NCBI GenBank assembly: GCA_029941465.1
Contig: JAPYQN010000010.1
Coordinates: 6,754-43,072, forward strand
Length of the DNA stretch: 36,319 nt
Direction of reading: 5' to 3'
DNA from: Gammaproteobacteria bacterium
GTDB taxonomy: Bacteria; Pseudomonadota; Gammaproteobacteria; Steroidobacterales; UBA11654
Positions 1 to 9,295 of this stretch are shown in pieces. Numbering within the stretch: position 1 is the first letter of the stretch; the number at the start of each line of letters is the position of its first letter. A model generated the notes under the pieces. It was not told the DNA's origin, ran no database searches, and saw only the letters and a program-made list of their open reading frames with translations. The translations under genes and the position numbers were made by a program.

Positions 1-45
1 TTTAGTTTTATCTTCTTTAGTTTTATCTTCTTTAGTTTTGTCTTT
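1..45 (-). repeat. 15-bp coding tandem repeat (KTKED units)
   Basis: Three tandem copies of a 15-bp unit (plus strand tttagttttatcttc, the third copy slightly diverged) lie inside the FmdB-like gene and encode KTKED repeats. The array touches the window edge, so its true copy number is unknown. The 15-bp unit keeps the reading frame, so copy-number change would alter tail length only. Confidence 0.8.
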
Positions 46-273
46 CTTCACAGATGAATCATCCTTATTCTCAGCTAAGTTCTTTCGATTGCCTGTTTTG
101 AAATCAGTTTCATACCAACCCTTACCCTTTAGGCGAAAGTTTGGCGCAGAAATAAGTCGTTTTAAAGATGTTTTATTGCAAGCTGGACATTCTGACAACC
201 TCGGCTCATTGATGCCCTGAAGAGCATCAAGTTGATGACCACATTGTGTGCATTCATATTCGTATATTGGCAT
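1..273 (-). CDS. FmdB-family zinc-ribbon protein, C-terminus cut by window edge
   Basis: Not in the ORF track because its stop lies outside the window. Translating the minus strand from the ATG at 273 gives 91 codons beginning MPIYEYECTQCG. Two CxxC pairs (C8/C11 and C29/C32) form the zinc ribbon typical of the FmdB/CxxC_CxxC_SSSS putative regulatory family; the molecular role of this family is poorly known. After about residue 65 the protein becomes a charged, low-complexity lysine/aspartate tail with repeated KTKED units, encoded by a 15-bp tandem repeat that runs into the window edge. It lies 64 bp downstream of rluD on the same strand and may be co-transcribed with it. The family call is firm; the function is unknown. 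Confidence 0.85.
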   Translation of the reverse strand, partial: MPIYEYECTQCGHQLDALQGINEPRLSECPACNKTSLKRLISAPNFRLKGKGWYETDFKTGNRKNLAENKDDSSVKKDKTKEDKTKEDKTK

Positions 274-337
274 TATCTCTAAATCTAATAATTAACTTAA
301 TAAAACTGAGTATATTACGATAGAGACAGAATAATTT

Positions 338-1330
338 CTAAACTTTAATCTCAGGAAACGGTAAATTATTCATTGTATCTGCATCCAATTCATTACCTGA
401 TAGTTCTTTGATGATAGATTCCATATCTTTTGGTAACTTTGATGAGAAAGAGATTAACTCTGCTGTAGAGGGGTGTTGAAATGTGAGTTGACAAGCATGG
501 AGAGCCTGCCTTTTAAAGGAGCGCAGTGTCTTTTTTAAGCTTTCACTAGAGCCTTTAGGAATCATCAGCCTTTGCCCATAGAGAGGATCACCTAATATAG
601 CATGACGAATATGAGACATATGGATTCGAATTTGGTGGGTTCTTCCTGTTTCCAATCTTATACCTATAAAACTATGACCTTGAAACTTTTTTAGAACACG
701 GTAATGCGTGACCGAAGATTTACCAAATTTTGATACTTTATATTTTATTCGATTATTAGGATCTCTAGATAAATTAACATCAATAGTTCCGCCACTGGTC
801 ATCTCTCCAATACAAATTGCCCGGTACTCTCTTTTTATCAGTCTTGACTGTAAAGCAGTATTCAGTGAATTATAAGAGTTAGAGTTCTTTGCCACCATTA
901 ATAAGCCACTTGTGTCTTTGTCTAATCTGTGAACTAAGCCTGCTCTAGGTAATAACTTCAGATCAGGATGATGGTATAAAAGACCATTTTGCAAAGTTGA
1001 CTCATGGTGACCATGACCAGGATGAACAACTAACCCCTGTGGTTTATCCACTATGATGAGGTCATTATCTTCAAAAACAATCTGGAGATTCATATTTTGA
1101 GGATTAACCTCAGTGCGTTCCTTTAACACTGGATGCACTATAATTTTCTGCCCTTCTTGAACCTTAGTTTTAGCTTTAACTACATGATTATCAACAAGAA
1201 TATTTTCTGTTTCTATCCAACCTTTGATGATTACGCGTGAATACTCCTTTAGGTATAAGCTCACCACCTTATCAACCCTTTGATTGTGTTCTTCAGCTAG
1301 GACAAGAAATTCTATTGCATCTTCTTTCAT
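338..1330 (-). CDS. rluD: 23S rRNA pseudouridine synthase RluD
   Basis: A 330-residue RluA/RluD-type pseudouridine synthase; E. coli RluD is 326. An N-terminal S4-like RNA-binding segment (about residues 15-75) is followed by the catalytic domain with the HRLDKDTSG signature, in which D137 is the expected catalytic aspartate. The family isomerises uridines 1911, 1915 and 1917 in helix 69 of 23S rRNA, late in 50S assembly. Divergent pairing with bamD is the same as in E. coli and supports RluD over its paralogues RluA and RluC. The start is ATG at 1330. The shared 84-bp upstream region holds an inverted repeat and a TATAAT box facing bamD. Confidence 0.93.
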   Translation of the reverse strand: MKEDAIEFLVLAEEHNQRVDKVVSLYLKEYSRVIIKGWIETENILVDNHVVKAKTKVQEGQKIIVHPVLKERTEVNPQNMNLQIVFEDNDLIIVDKPQGLVVHPGHGHHESTLQNGLLYHHPDLKLLPRAGLVHRLDKDTSGLLMVAKNSNSYNSLNTALQSRLIKREYRAICIGEMTSGGTIDVNLSRDPNNRIKYKVSKFGKSSVTHYRVLKKFQGHSFIGIRLETGRTHQIRIHMSHIRHAILGDPLYGQRLMIPKGSSESLKKTLRSFKRQALHACQLTFQHPSTAELISFSSKLPKDMESIIKELSGNELDADTMNNLPFPEIKV

Positions 1331-1342
1331 CTAATCTATTAT

Positions 1343-1370
1343 GCCTAAATCTATGCGATTTATTTTAGGC
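1343..1370. repeat. Inverted repeat in the rluD/bamD intergenic region
   Basis: GCCTAAA (1343-1349) and TTTAGGC (1364-1370) are a perfect 7-bp inverted pair separated by 14 bp. It ends exactly at the TATAAT box of the bamD promoter and lies between the two divergent start regions. It could be an operator, or chance in AT-rich DNA. Confidence 0.45.
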
Positions 1371-1376
1371 TATAAT
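1371..1376 (+). promoter_or_regulatory. Probable -10 box for bamD
   Basis: A perfect TATAAT lies 38 bp before the proposed ATT start, giving a leader of roughly 30 nt. No good -35 hexamer sits 17 bp upstream (the hexamer there is aatcta), so the promoter call rests on the -10 alone. Confidence 0.45.
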
Positions 1377-1414
1377 TCCATAATAAAACTATCTAGGAAA
1401 CAAAAGGGGCTGTA

Positions 1415-2203
1415 ATTTTTAAAAATACACAAAAAATATTTTTTCTAACAGGTCTTATCCTTATCACTGCTTGCAGCAAAGATGAAGTAACAGACCTAAG
1501 ATCGTCTTCTGAAGTTATTTATGAAAAAGCAAAATATGCGCTTGATAATAATAACTATAGAAACGCTACTCGATACCTAGAAGTACTCACTACTTCATTC
1601 CCTTTTAGCAATCAGGCCAAGCAAGCTCAGTTAGATTTAATTTATGCCCATTATCGAAGCTCTGCCTTTGAAGAGGCTATTGATGAAGCTAAGCAATTTG
1701 AAAAAGAAAATCCAACACACCCTAGAGTTGACTACGCACTTTATATGAGGGGTTTATCTTCATTTGAAGGTCAACATGAGTGGTATCATGAGATATTCGA
1801 TGTGGATCTTACAAAGCGACCGCCAACAAAAACCGAAGAAGCCTTTTCTGTGTTTTCACAACTAATAAGACGATACCCTGATAGTATTTATGTCAGTGAT
1901 GCTAAACAGAGAATGGTTTTTCTCAGAAACAGACTAGCAAAGTATGAAAATCATGTGGCTCAACATTACATGGATAGAGGTGCCTATGTCGCTGCTATTA
2001 ATAGAGCCAAATATGCCTTAGAACAATACAGCGGATCCCCATCCACTATTCAGTCCTTAGAAGTTATTGCAAAGGCTTACGATAAACTTGGGATGACAGA
2101 TCTTGCTGAACAAGCAGCAAGTATTTACTTGGCTAATCAGTCAAAGGATCCAAATCTTTCTGTGGAGATTGAAGACAGCGATCCTTGGTATAAAATCTGG
2201 TAA
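1415..2203 (+). CDS. bamD: Outer-membrane assembly lipoprotein BamD, probable ATT start
   Basis: The ORF track starts this gene at an internal ATG (1745). The open frame runs upstream without a stop to 1397 and encodes a complete BamD: a lipoprotein signal peptide (MFKNTQKIFFLTGLILITAC if the first codon is read as Met) with lipobox ITAC and lipidated C20, then TPR-like repeats including YMRGL and VFLRNRLAKYE, as in E. coli BamD. No ATG, GTG or TTG exists in frame between the upstream stop (1394) and the signal peptide. An ATT at 1415 sits 5 nt after a strong Shine-Dalgarno AAGGGG, so I call that the start: 262 residues against 245 in E. coli. BamD is the essential lipoprotein partner of BamA in inserting outer-membrane barrels. 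Identity is certain. The start is well argued but could reflect a base error in an original ATG. Confidence 0.9.
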   Translation: MFKNTQKIFFLTGLILITACSKDEVTDLRSSSEVIYEKAKYALDNNNYRNATRYLEVLTTSFPFSNQAKQAQLDLIYAHYRSSAFEEAIDEAKQFEKENPTHPRVDYALYMRGLSSFEGQHEWYHEIFDVDLTKRPPTKTEEAFSVFSQLIRRYPDSIYVSDAKQRMVFLRNRLAKYENHVAQHYMDRGAYVAAINRAKYALEQYSGSPSTIQSLEVIAKAYDKLGMTDLAEQAASIYLANQSKDPNLSVEIEDSDPWYKIW

Positions 2204-2207
2204 AGAA

Positions 2208-3077
2208 TCAACTCAGAACTGACTTCATTTTTTCACCAATGAGTGCGGGTGATTCAACAGTATGAACGCCAGCCTCTTGTAATGCCTCATATTTACTGTC
2301 TGCAGTTCCTTCTTTTCCAGTAACAATAGCTCCAGCATGTCCCATCCTTTTCCCAGGAGGTGCTGAAACACCAGCAATATAGGCAACCACAGGCTTGGTT
2401 ACATGCTCTTTTATATATTCGGCTGCTTTCTCTTCATCCGAACCACCTATTTCTCCAACTAAAACAATACCTTGTGTTTCAGTATCAGATTCAAATAATT
2501 CTAAACAATCAATAAAGTTTAAACCTTTTATCGGGTCACCACCAATCCCTATACATGTGCTTTGACCTAAGCCATATTTAGTCGTTTGATGCACGGCCTC
2601 ATAGGTCAAGGTTCCTGATCTAGAAATAATTCCAATAGAACCTTTCTGATGAATGAAACCAGGCATAATGCCTATTTTAGATTCATCAGGAGTGATAATA
2701 CCTGGGCAATTTGGTCCAAGCAAAACTGATGAGGAATTCTTTAAAGAAGCTTTAATCTCGATCATGTCTTGCACCGGTATGCCCTCTGTAATACAAACGA
2801 TTAATTCCACCTCAGCCTCAATAGCTGCCATTATTGCATCTGTTGCAAATTTGGGAGGAACAAAGATCATGCTTACCTCAAACTCTATGTTCTCTTTTGC
2901 CTCTATCACTGAATTAAAAACAGGAACTCCTAAATGCTCTTGGCCACCTCGGCCTGGGGTAACTCCACCGACTATTTGTGTGCCATATTCAATACACTGC
3001 TCTGTATGGAAAGTACCTTGAGAACCAGTAATTCCCTGACATATTATTTTTGAGGAGGCATTAACTAGGACACTCAT
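2208..3077 (-). CDS. sucD: Succinyl-CoA synthetase alpha subunit
   Basis: 289 residues, the same length as E. coli SucD. The N-terminal CoA-binding domain has the [13 protein letters not shown] segment. The C-terminal ligase domain has GHAGAIV, whose histidine (about residue 246) is phosphorylated during catalysis. With SucC it interconverts succinyl-CoA and succinate with formation of a nucleoside triphosphate in the TCA cycle. It is the second gene of sucC-sucD; the sucC stop and sucD start share one base in a TAATG, indicating translational coupling. Its stop is only 4 bp from the convergent bamD stop. sucAB are not adjacent here, unlike in E. coli. Confidence 0.97.
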   Translation of the reverse strand: MSVLVNASSKIICQGITGSQGTFHTEQCIEYGTQIVGGVTPGRGGQEHLGVPVFNSVIEAKENIEFEVSMIFVPPKFATDAIMAAIEAEVELIVCITEGIPVQDMIEIKASLKNSSSVLLGPNCPGIITPDESKIGIMPGFIHQKGSIGIISRSGTLTYEAVHQTTKYGLGQSTCIGIGGDPIKGLNFIDCLELFESDTETQGIVLVGEIGGSDEEKAAEYIKEHVTKPVVAYIAGVSAPPGKRMGHAGAIVTGKEGTADSKYEALQEAGVHTVESPALIGEKMKSVLS

Positions 3078-4243
3078 TATGATCCTTTTACTGAGGTAAC
3101 AATTTTTATCGCGGCATCAGTGAGGTCATCTGCTGGTATTATTTGTGCCCCTGCTTCTGCCAACATGTCTTTAGCTAAATCCACATTAGTGCCTTCCAAC
3201 CTAACAACAATCGGAATATCAATTTTAGATTCCTTTAAAGCTTCTGTGATGCCACTTGCAATAACATCACATCTAACGATACCTCCGAAAATATTAATAA
3301 GGATGCCCTTAACATTAGGGTTTTCCATGATAATTTCAAATGCAACTTTTACTCTTTCTGTGGTTGCGCCCCCACCCACATCAAGAAAATTAGCAGGCTC
3401 GCCACCATGCAATTTAATTAAATCCATTGTTGCCATAGCTAGGCCTGCCCCATTGACCATACAAGCAATATCTCCATCCAATGAAACATAGCTTAAATCA
3501 TTATTTGTGGCTTTAACTTCAAGTGCATTTTCCTGGTTAGGGTCTTTATAATGCGTCAATACTTCTTGTCTAAAAAGAGCATTACTATCAATAGTTATTT
3601 TTGAGTCTAGGGCAATAAGATGATTGGTTGTATCAATAATAAGAGGGTTAATTTCAATTAAATTAGCGTCAGTCTTTTTAGCCAATAAAAAAAGTTTAGT
3701 CGTGATATCAATAAATTCTATGGTGGTCTCATTCATAAAACCAAGTTCTGTGGCCATATGAGATAATTCAGCTTCACTCAAACCATCAATAGGGTTGACA
3801 GTATATTTGAGAATTTTATTTGGTGTTTCATCTGCAACTACCTCAATATCCATTCCTCCTTCAGAAGAAGCAATAAAGGTCCAAGATTCTTTGGCTCGAT
3901 CTATAAGTAGGCTTAAATAGAATTCAGATCTTATCTCTGTTCCACATTCAACATAGACGCAATCAATGGGTAATCCGTTCTGATCAGTTTGCTTGGTAAT
4001 AAGGCGAGAACCCAACATGGAAGATGCAATACTCTCAACCTCATCAATATTATTCGTTATTTTAACTCCACCTGCTTTACCTCTGCCTCCTGCGTGAACC
4101 TGTGCTTTAATAACCCAAGTGTCACCACCTAGTTGCTCAGCAATAGACTTAGCCTTAACTGCGGATGCAGCCACAGCTCCTTTAAGGATAGGTATACCTG
4201 CATTCAAAAATAGTTCTTTTGACTGAAATTCGTGTAAATTCAT
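3077..4243 (-). CDS. sucC: Succinyl-CoA synthetase beta subunit
   Basis: 388 residues, identical in length to E. coli SucC. It begins [12 protein letters not shown] and has the ATP-grasp fold (lysine of [18 protein letters not shown] around residues 43-60) and the C-terminal ligase segment [13 protein letters not shown]. It binds the nucleotide and succinate while SucD carries the phosphohistidine and CoA. It is the first gene of the sucC-sucD pair, divergent from coaE. No clear Shine-Dalgarno precedes the ATG. A sigma70-like promoter lies 30-60 bp upstream. Confidence 0.97.
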   Translation of the reverse strand: MNLHEFQSKELFLNAGIPILKGAVAASAVKAKSIAEQLGGDTWVIKAQVHAGGRGKAGGVKITNNIDEVESIASSMLGSRLITKQTDQNGLPIDCVYVECGTEIRSEFYLSLLIDRAKESWTFIASSEGGMDIEVVADETPNKILKYTVNPIDGLSEAELSHMATELGFMNETTIEFIDITTKLFLLAKKTDANLIEINPLIIDTTNHLIALDSKITIDSNALFRQEVLTHYKDPNQENALEVKATNNDLSYVSLDGDIACMVNGAGLAMATMDLIKLHGGEPANFLDVGGGATTERVKVAFEIIMENPNVKGILINIFGGIVRCDVIASGITEALKESKIDIPIVVRLEGTNVDLAKDMLAEAGAQIIPADDLTDAAIKIVTSVKGS

Positions 4244-4274
4244 CAGATGAGAAAATTTAAATAATTATTACTCA

Positions 4275-4303
4275 GTTATAACAAAAGGCTATTTTCATCT
4301 AAA
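4275..4303 (-). promoter_or_regulatory. Candidate sucCD promoter
   Basis: On the minus strand, TTTAGA (4298-4303, 4 of 6 matches to -35) and TATAAC (4275-4280, 5 of 6 to -10) are separated by 17 bp. They lie about 32 bp upstream of the sucC ATG. Read by eye only; no score was computed. Confidence 0.5.
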
Positions 4304-4335
4304 CTAGTAATGAATTAAACCTTTTTATTATTTTT

Positions 4336-4965
4336 ATGAAAGATACTTTAAAAATTGGGTTAACAGGGGGCATTGCTTCAGGTAAATCAACTGTTTGTGA
4401 CTTGTTCTCACAATTATCTGTGGAAATCATTGATGCAGATACAATATCACATTACCTAACCAAAAGTGATGGGCTGGCCTTTCAAGAAATTTTGGATCAT
4501 TTTGGTGACAGGATACTGGGTTCAGATGGAGAGCTGGATAGACAACAATTAAGATCCATAATATTTAATGATGTAGCAGAAAAACAAGCCTTGGAAAATA
4601 TAATTCATCCAAAAGTACTCGATAAGATTAATAAAAATATCTCTGATTCAACTGCACCGTATTTAATAATAGCTGTCCCTCTCATGATTGAAACAGGCAT
4701 GAACCTATTAATGGATAGAGTTTTGCTTATAGATTGCTCAATTGAAACTCAAATCAAACGATTGATTGAAAGAGACAAATGCACTAAACAACAGGCTGAG
4801 AGTATTATCGAAAACCAAGCAAGCTTAGAGAGCAAAAGAGCAATTTGTGATGATGTTATTCTTAATGAAGAAGATACAAGTTTTGATCAGCTCAAAACTG
4901 AAGTAATCAGACTACACAGTTTTTATAGCGATCTAGAAATAAAAAGGTTACATAAATTACCCTAA
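4336..4965 (+). CDS. coaE: Dephospho-CoA kinase
   Basis: 209 residues; E. coli CoaE is 206. The P-loop GGIASGKS lies at residues 11-18, followed by the DADTISHYL substrate segment and a LIERDKCT lid region. It phosphorylates the 3'-hydroxyl of dephospho-CoA, the last step of CoA synthesis. It is followed 37 bp later by zapD, the same pairing (reversed relative to secA) as in E. coli, where pilin genes lie beyond. No Shine-Dalgarno is visible before the ATG; the upstream bases are a run of T and A. Confidence 0.95.
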   Translation: MKDTLKIGLTGGIASGKSTVCDLFSQLSVEIIDADTISHYLTKSDGLAFQEILDHFGDRILGSDGELDRQQLRSIIFNDVAEKQALENIIHPKVLDKINKNISDSTAPYLIIAVPLMIETGMNLLMDRVLLIDCSIETQIKRLIERDKCTKQQAESIIENQASLESKRAICDDVILNEEDTSFDQLKTEVIRLHSFYSDLEIKRLHKLP

Positions 4966-5002
4966 GTGCTATTTTATACTGTTCTAACAACTGGTTTTTT
5001 TT

Positions 5003-5761
5003 ATGGAACAAGGAGTATATGAACTTCCATTAAATGAAAGATTAAGGACATTCATGAGAACTGAATTCCTTTATGCTCGCCTAAAATACTTCTCATCTGA
5101 TTTACAAGACAGTTGGGAAACTCGGACAGTAATTCATACCTTATTGGAAATATATTCAATTTTATCTAGAACTGATGTGCGCAGAGAAGTTTTAGCTGAT
5201 TTGGATAGATATATAATGCAAATGCAACGATTCCAGTCAGTTCCTGATGCTGATTCTAATATGGTTATAAATACCCTTGAAGATCTAGAATTAATTAAAG
5301 AAGAAGTAGTCAATATTGGGATTGATTATCTCAAACCATTAAGAACAGATGCATTTATTGCATCTCTGTTACATCGACATACTTTACCAGGCGGTAAAGC
5401 TGAATTTGATTTACCTAAATATAAGTTCTTTCTTGAAGGAGATAAGAGATTAGTTAGCAAAAAGATTGCTACATGGATTGATGTTATCCGACCACTGAGT
5501 GAAGGCATTGATAAATTGATGTGGATCATAAGGGAAAGCAGCGAACCTATTGCAACAGTAGCTGTCGGAGGTCAATATAATCATCAAATAGAAAGGCGAA
5601 CTCAAATTTCACTTGTTAGAATCTTTCTAAAAAATAAAAAAATATTCCCTGAAATTAGTGGTGGCAGACACTTAATTGCCGTTCGGTTTTTTGAAAGCAT
5701 CGGGGAAGATAATTATCAACAATATCAAGACAATGTTGATTTCAAAATTTCTCTGTGTTGA
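5003..5761 (+). CDS. zapD: Cell division protein ZapD
   Basis: 252 residues against 247 in E. coli. The opening YELPLNERLRTFMRTEFLY resembles ZapD, and the mid-protein segment HRHTLPGGKAEFDLPKYKFF is characteristic of the family (formerly YacF/DUF1342). ZapD binds the C-terminal tail of FtsZ and crosslinks protofilaments at the Z-ring. It follows coaE and converges on mutT with a 1-bp gap between the stop codons. In E. coli the small gyrase inhibitor gene yacG sits between mutT and zapD; it is absent here. No Shine-Dalgarno precedes the ATG. Confidence 0.92.
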   Translation: MEQGVYELPLNERLRTFMRTEFLYARLKYFSSDLQDSWETRTVIHTLLEIYSILSRTDVRREVLADLDRYIMQMQRFQSVPDADSNMVINTLEDLELIKEEVVNIGIDYLKPLRTDAFIASLLHRHTLPGGKAEFDLPKYKFFLEGDKRLVSKKIATWIDVIRPLSEGIDKLMWIIRESSEPIATVAVGGQYNHQIERRTQISLVRIFLKNKKIFPEISGGRHLIAVRFFESIGEDNYQQYQDNVDFKISLC

Positions 5762-5762
5762 T

Positions 5763-6161
5763 CTAGCTTAATAAATCATAAATAACCGCTACACTTCCGG
5801 GCAAGATTTTTTTCTCCTCAAGGCACTTCTTGCTCACCCATATAATATCCTCTTCTTCATTAGCAACTGGCTTACCTGAATAACTTATCACTCTGTAAGG
5901 ATGAAGTTCAACATCGAGATTATCATATTGATAAACAATAGAATCCATTGCATAGAATTCCTCAGCACTAATTGTGATCTCTTCTCTAAGCTCCCTGATT
6001 AGGGCATCCTCGTTTGTTTCGGACGATTTAACCTTACCCCCAGGGAATTCTAGATAATCATTGTAGATAGGCTTAGTGTGCCTAGTTGATAAAAGAAACT
6101 CACCCTTCGAATTACCTATAATGCCAATTACTACCTGCAAAAACTTTTCATTAATATTCAC
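5763..6161 (-). CDS. mutT: Nudix hydrolase MutT (8-oxo-dGTP diphosphatase)
   Basis: 132 residues; E. coli MutT is 129. The Nudix box is intact: G42 with E48, then R56-E57 and E60-E61 (GX5EX7REUXEE), the metal-binding core. The final glycine of the consensus is a threonine here. MutT removes oxidised guanine nucleotides from the pool. It starts at GTG. Its Shine-Dalgarno (AGG) overlaps the secA stop codon and the gap is 6 bp, so it is probably translated from the secA message. The secA-mutT order is as in E. coli. Confidence 0.88.
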   Translation of the reverse strand: MNINEKFLQVVIGIIGNSKGEFLLSTRHTKPIYNDYLEFPGGKVKSSETNEDALIRELREEITISAEEFYAMDSIVYQYDNLDVELHPYRVISYSGKPVANEEEDIIWVSKKCLEEKKILPGSVAVIYDLLS

Positions 6162-6167
6162 AGAAAC

Positions 6168-8876
6168 CTATTGCTCTATAACCCCATGACATTTTTTATA
6201 TTTTTTACCTGAACCACAAGGGCATGGTTCATTCCTTCCTATTTTCTCCTGAGCTCTAATAAAAGGTTTAGTTAATGTTTTTTCAGGTTCTGCTTTAGTG
6301 GCGCCAGATTTAAATATAGAAGCGTCTTTATGTTGAAGTTGAACTTCTTCAACATTTGGCATCTGCTCATTAACAGTCTCTGCATCTTCTTCGCCTCTGA
6401 ATCGTGCCCTAGAAAGAATACTAATTACATTAAATTTAAGCTGATCCATCATAAAAGAGAACATTTCAAAAGATTCTCTTTTGTATTCCTGCTTTGGATT
6501 CTTTTGTGCGTAACCCCTCAAGTGAATCCCTTGCCTTAAATGATCCATTGCTGCAAGGTGTTCACGCCATTGCATATCAAGCTGCTGAAGCATTACAGCC
6601 TTTTCAATTTCTCTCATTGGTCTTTCACCTATTGAGTTTTCTTTAGTGCTATAGTTGCGAGTGAATTCTTCATAAATAATTTTCCAAATATTGTCAGCAT
6701 TTAATGAATCATCTTGATTTACAATTGATTCAAGATCTAAAGAAATCATAAAATCGTTATAAATAGACTGGCTCAAACCATCGAGATCCCATGTGTCTTC
6801 CATAGAATCCGGGTCTATGTATTGACTGGCCAATTCTTGAATAGCTTCTTCGCTTATCCCTTCAATCATGTCATTGATACTTTCTGAAGTTAGAATGTCA
6901 TTCCTTAATTGATAAATTACAGCTCTTTGATCATTGGCAACATCATCATACTCAAGAAGATTTTTTCTCATATCATAATTATGTGATTCAACTTTTCTTT
7001 GAGCTCTTTCTATTTGACGAGTAAGTAAGTTACTCTCAATAGCCTCCCCCTTCTCCATACCAACTCGAGATAACATGCTCTGCGTTTTTTCCGGATCACC
7101 AAATATTCTTAATAAATCATCGTCTAGAGATAAATAGAACCTACTTGAACCAGGATCTCCTTGTCGGCCAGCTCGTCCTCTAAGCTGATTATCAATTCTT
7201 CTTGATTCATGACGTTCAGTGCCGATGATATGCAATCCCCCTGCCTCAATAACCTTGTCATGTTTTGCCTGCCAATCATCTTTGAGGAGTATCTTTTTTT
7301 CATCGCTAAGCTCATCACCAGATAACTTTAATTGTGCTTCAAAATTACCCCCCAGAACAATGTCAGTTCCTCTACCTGCCATATTAGTAGCAATGGTTAC
7401 TACTCCTGGTTTTCCTGCTTGTGCAATTATTGTTGATTCTTTTTTATGTTGCTTGGCATTCAACACTTCATGCTTGATTCCTTCTTTGTTTAAAAGACTT
7501 GAGATGTATTCTGAATTTTCTATTGAGGCTGTTCCAACTAAAATTGGCTGATTATTTTCTTGCCTATTCTTAATATCTTTAATGATATTGTTAAACTTAC
7601 CGTCTCTATTTAAATACACTAAATCAGCTTGATCATCTCTAATCATTGGTTCATCAGTAGGTATAACAACCACTTCCAAACCATAAATTTGCTGAAATTC
7701 AAAAGCCTCTGTGTCAGCAGTACCAGTCATTCCAGAAAGTTTGTCATAGAGTCTAAAATAGTTCTGAAAAGTAATTGATGCTATGGTTTGATTCTCTTCT
7801 TTAACCCTCAAGCTTTCTTTTGCTTCAACCGCTTGGTGAAGCCCATCAGACCAACGTCTCCCTGCCATAGTTCGTCCAGTGAATTCATCAACAATGATCA
7901 CTTCTCCATCTTTGACAATATAATCAACATCCTTATTAAAGAGTTTATGCGCCCTAATTGCAGCGTTAATATGATGCATATATCTTATATTTTTTGGGTC
8001 ATACAAACTTTCACCTTCCCCCAATAAATTCATTTTCATTAAAATTGTTTCTACGTTTGCATGCCCTTTTTCAGTGAGATAGATTTGTTTGGTTTTCTCA
8101 TCAATCGTATAATCATTTGTCTCTGATTCATTGATGGCAGGATTTAATTGGTTAACGATTGAATTTATTTTTTGATATAACTCAGTACTTTGATCTGCTT
8201 GCCCAGAAATAATTAAAGGCGTTCTCGCTTCATCAATAAGAATCGAATCAACCTCATCAACAATAGCAAAAGTAAGTTTGCCTTGAGATTGTGAATCACT
8301 TTCATATGATAAATTGTCTCTTAAATAATCAAAGCCAAACTCATTGTTTGTGCCGTAAGTAATATCGCATTGATAGGCTGCTTTCTTTTCTGCCGCATTC
8401 TGATTTGATTTAATACAACCCACTGTTAAGCCTAAAAATTCATAAATAGGCTTCATCCATTCAGCATCTCTCTCTGCCAAGTATTCATTAACAGTTACAA
8501 TATGCACACTATTAGATAGTGAGTTTAAATAAGCAGGCAGTGTTGACACTAAAGTTTTGCCTTCTCCTGTTTTCATTTCAGATATTTTTCCATGATGTAA
8601 CGTGAGGCCTCCAATCAATTGAACATCATAATGTCTAAGTCCAATAGTTCTTTTTGAAGCTTCTCTAACCACTGCAAAAGCCATTGGTAAAAGGCTATCT
8701 AGGTCTTTATTTAACTCATAAAGGGATTTGAGTTCATCAGTTTTTGCTAATAAATCACTATCATTTAAAGCAGTAATTTCATCTTCTAAGGCATTAATCT
8801 CATGCACAATCTTAGAATACTGATTCAATAACCTTTGATTGCTGCTACCAAAAATTCTTTTAAATAATTCTTTCAA
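6168..8876 (-). CDS. secA: Preprotein translocase ATPase SecA
   Basis: 902 residues, matching E. coli SecA (901) throughout. Walker A is MKTGEGKT (101-108), the DEAD-type Walker B is [15 protein letters not shown] (about 208), and there is a [16 protein letters not shown] segment. The protein ends in an intact SEC-C zinc motif ([14 protein letters not shown]) that binds SecB and phospholipid. It drives post-translational export through SecYEG. Translation starts at TTG (8876) with a well-placed TGAGG six bases before it. There is no secM upstream; a divergent dciA occupies that side, so the SecM arrest control known in E. coli cannot operate here in the same form. Confidence 0.98.
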   Translation of the reverse strand: MKELFKRIFGSSNQRLLNQYSKIVHEINALEDEITALNDSDLLAKTDELKSLYELNKDLDSLLPMAFAVVREASKRTIGLRHYDVQLIGGLTLHHGKISEMKTGEGKTLVSTLPAYLNSLSNSVHIVTVNEYLAERDAEWMKPIYEFLGLTVGCIKSNQNAAEKKAAYQCDITYGTNNEFGFDYLRDNLSYESDSQSQGKLTFAIVDEVDSILIDEARTPLIISGQADQSTELYQKINSIVNQLNPAINESETNDYTIDEKTKQIYLTEKGHANVETILMKMNLLGEGESLYDPKNIRYMHHINAAIRAHKLFNKDVDYIVKDGEVIIVDEFTGRTMAGRRWSDGLHQAVEAKESLRVKEENQTIASITFQNYFRLYDKLSGMTGTADTEAFEFQQIYGLEVVVIPTDEPMIRDDQADLVYLNRDGKFNNIIKDIKNRQENNQPILVGTASIENSEYISSLLNKEGIKHEVLNAKQHKKESTIIAQAGKPGVVTIATNMAGRGTDIVLGGNFEAQLKLSGDELSDEKKILLKDDWQAKHDKVIEAGGLHIIGTERHESRRIDNQLRGRAGRQGDPGSSRFYLSLDDDLLRIFGDPEKTQSMLSRVGMEKGEAIESNLLTRQIERAQRKVESHNYDMRKNLLEYDDVANDQRAVIYQLRNDILTSESINDMIEGISEEAIQELASQYIDPDSMEDTWDLDGLSQSIYNDFMISLDLESIVNQDDSLNADNIWKIIYEEFTRNYSTKENSIGERPMREIEKAVMLQQLDMQWREHLAAMDHLRQGIHLRGYAQKNPKQEYKRESFEMFSFMMDQLKFNVISILSRARFRGEEDAETVNEQMPNVEEVQLQHKDASIFKSGATKAEPEKTLTKPFIRAQEKIGRNEPCPCGSGKKYKKCHGVIEQ

Positions 8877-8948
8877 AAGTTGCCTCAGATATTAATTAGA
8901 TCAGAAGTAAATATAAGTATTTAAGTTTATTAGGTTTTATGAACTGCT

Positions 8949-8954
8949 ATTATA
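8949..8954 (-). promoter_or_regulatory. Probable -10 box for secA
   Basis: A perfect TATAAT on the minus strand lies about 70 bp upstream of the secA TTG, within the 128-bp region divergent with dciA. No convincing -35 is present. On the plus strand the same bases read TATTAT/TATAAC and could serve dciA. Confidence 0.4.
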
Positions 8955-9004
8955 ACCTGAAGGTAAAAAATATTATCATTGATAAATAAATAGATGGAAA
9001 TGCA

Positions 9005-9295
9005 ATGAAACACATTTCAGAAGTGCTAAAGAATAACTTAAGTAATTTTAAGAATATCTCAGAATCTTTAGATAAAAAAACTATCATTTTAAAGAGTTTA
9101 AAGAAAAATATGGGTGACCTAGGTCAGCATATAACTGCTGCATATCTTGAAAAAAATAATACATTAATTATTGAATCAATTAATTCTGAAGCTTCATCAA
9201 GAATACGGTTTGAAGAACTAAGAATTAAAAAAATTTGTGAACAATTAGGATTTGTTCCTAAGAAAATAAAGTGTTTGGTCAAACAAGGTTACTAA
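9005..9295 (+). CDS. dciA: DciA/DUF721-like protein (replicative helicase loader family), short
   Basis: A 96-residue basic protein. The segment GQHITAAYLEKNNTLIIESINSEASSRIRFEELRIKKI resembles the KH-like DUF721 core: hydrophobic strand, then a helix with conserved S..R.RF. DciA loads the DnaB helicase in bacteria without DnaC or DnaI. Position supports the call: in Pseudomonas a DUF721 gene also lies between lpxC and secA. It is shorter than usual for gammaproteobacterial DciA, mostly lacking the C-terminal tail. It is divergent from secA; its TAA overlaps the convergent lpxC TAG by 3 bases. The similarity is by eye, so the assignment is moderate. Confidence 0.65.
   Translation: MKHISEVLKNNLSNFKNISESLDKKTIILKSLKKNMGDLGQHITAAYLEKNNTLIIESINSEASSRIRFEELRIKKICEQLGFVPKKIKCLVKQGY

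Noticed and set aside
1-45. Short tandem repeat considered as a CRISPR or regulatory array
   Set aside because: There are no spacers; the 15-bp units are contiguous and code in frame for a charged tail.
38-220. Plus-strand 60-residue ORF at the window start
   Set aside because: It is antisense to the FmdB-like zinc-ribbon gene, whose CxxC pairs and start are clear on the minus strand.
2653-3021. Plus-strand ORF of 122 residues opposite sucD, and similar plus-strand ORFs opposite sucC, secA, ftsZ and murA
   Set aside because: They are antisense shadows of well-conserved genes, with no Shine-Dalgarno and no recognisable domains.
8895-8906. The 12-mer TTAGATCAGAAG occurs here and near 28306, both intergenic
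   Set aside because: A 12-bp match is expected by chance many times in an AT-rich window this size; no flanking similarity.
8877-9004. secM-like arrest peptide upstream of secA
   Set aside because: No ORF precedes secA on its strand; the neighbouring gene is divergent.
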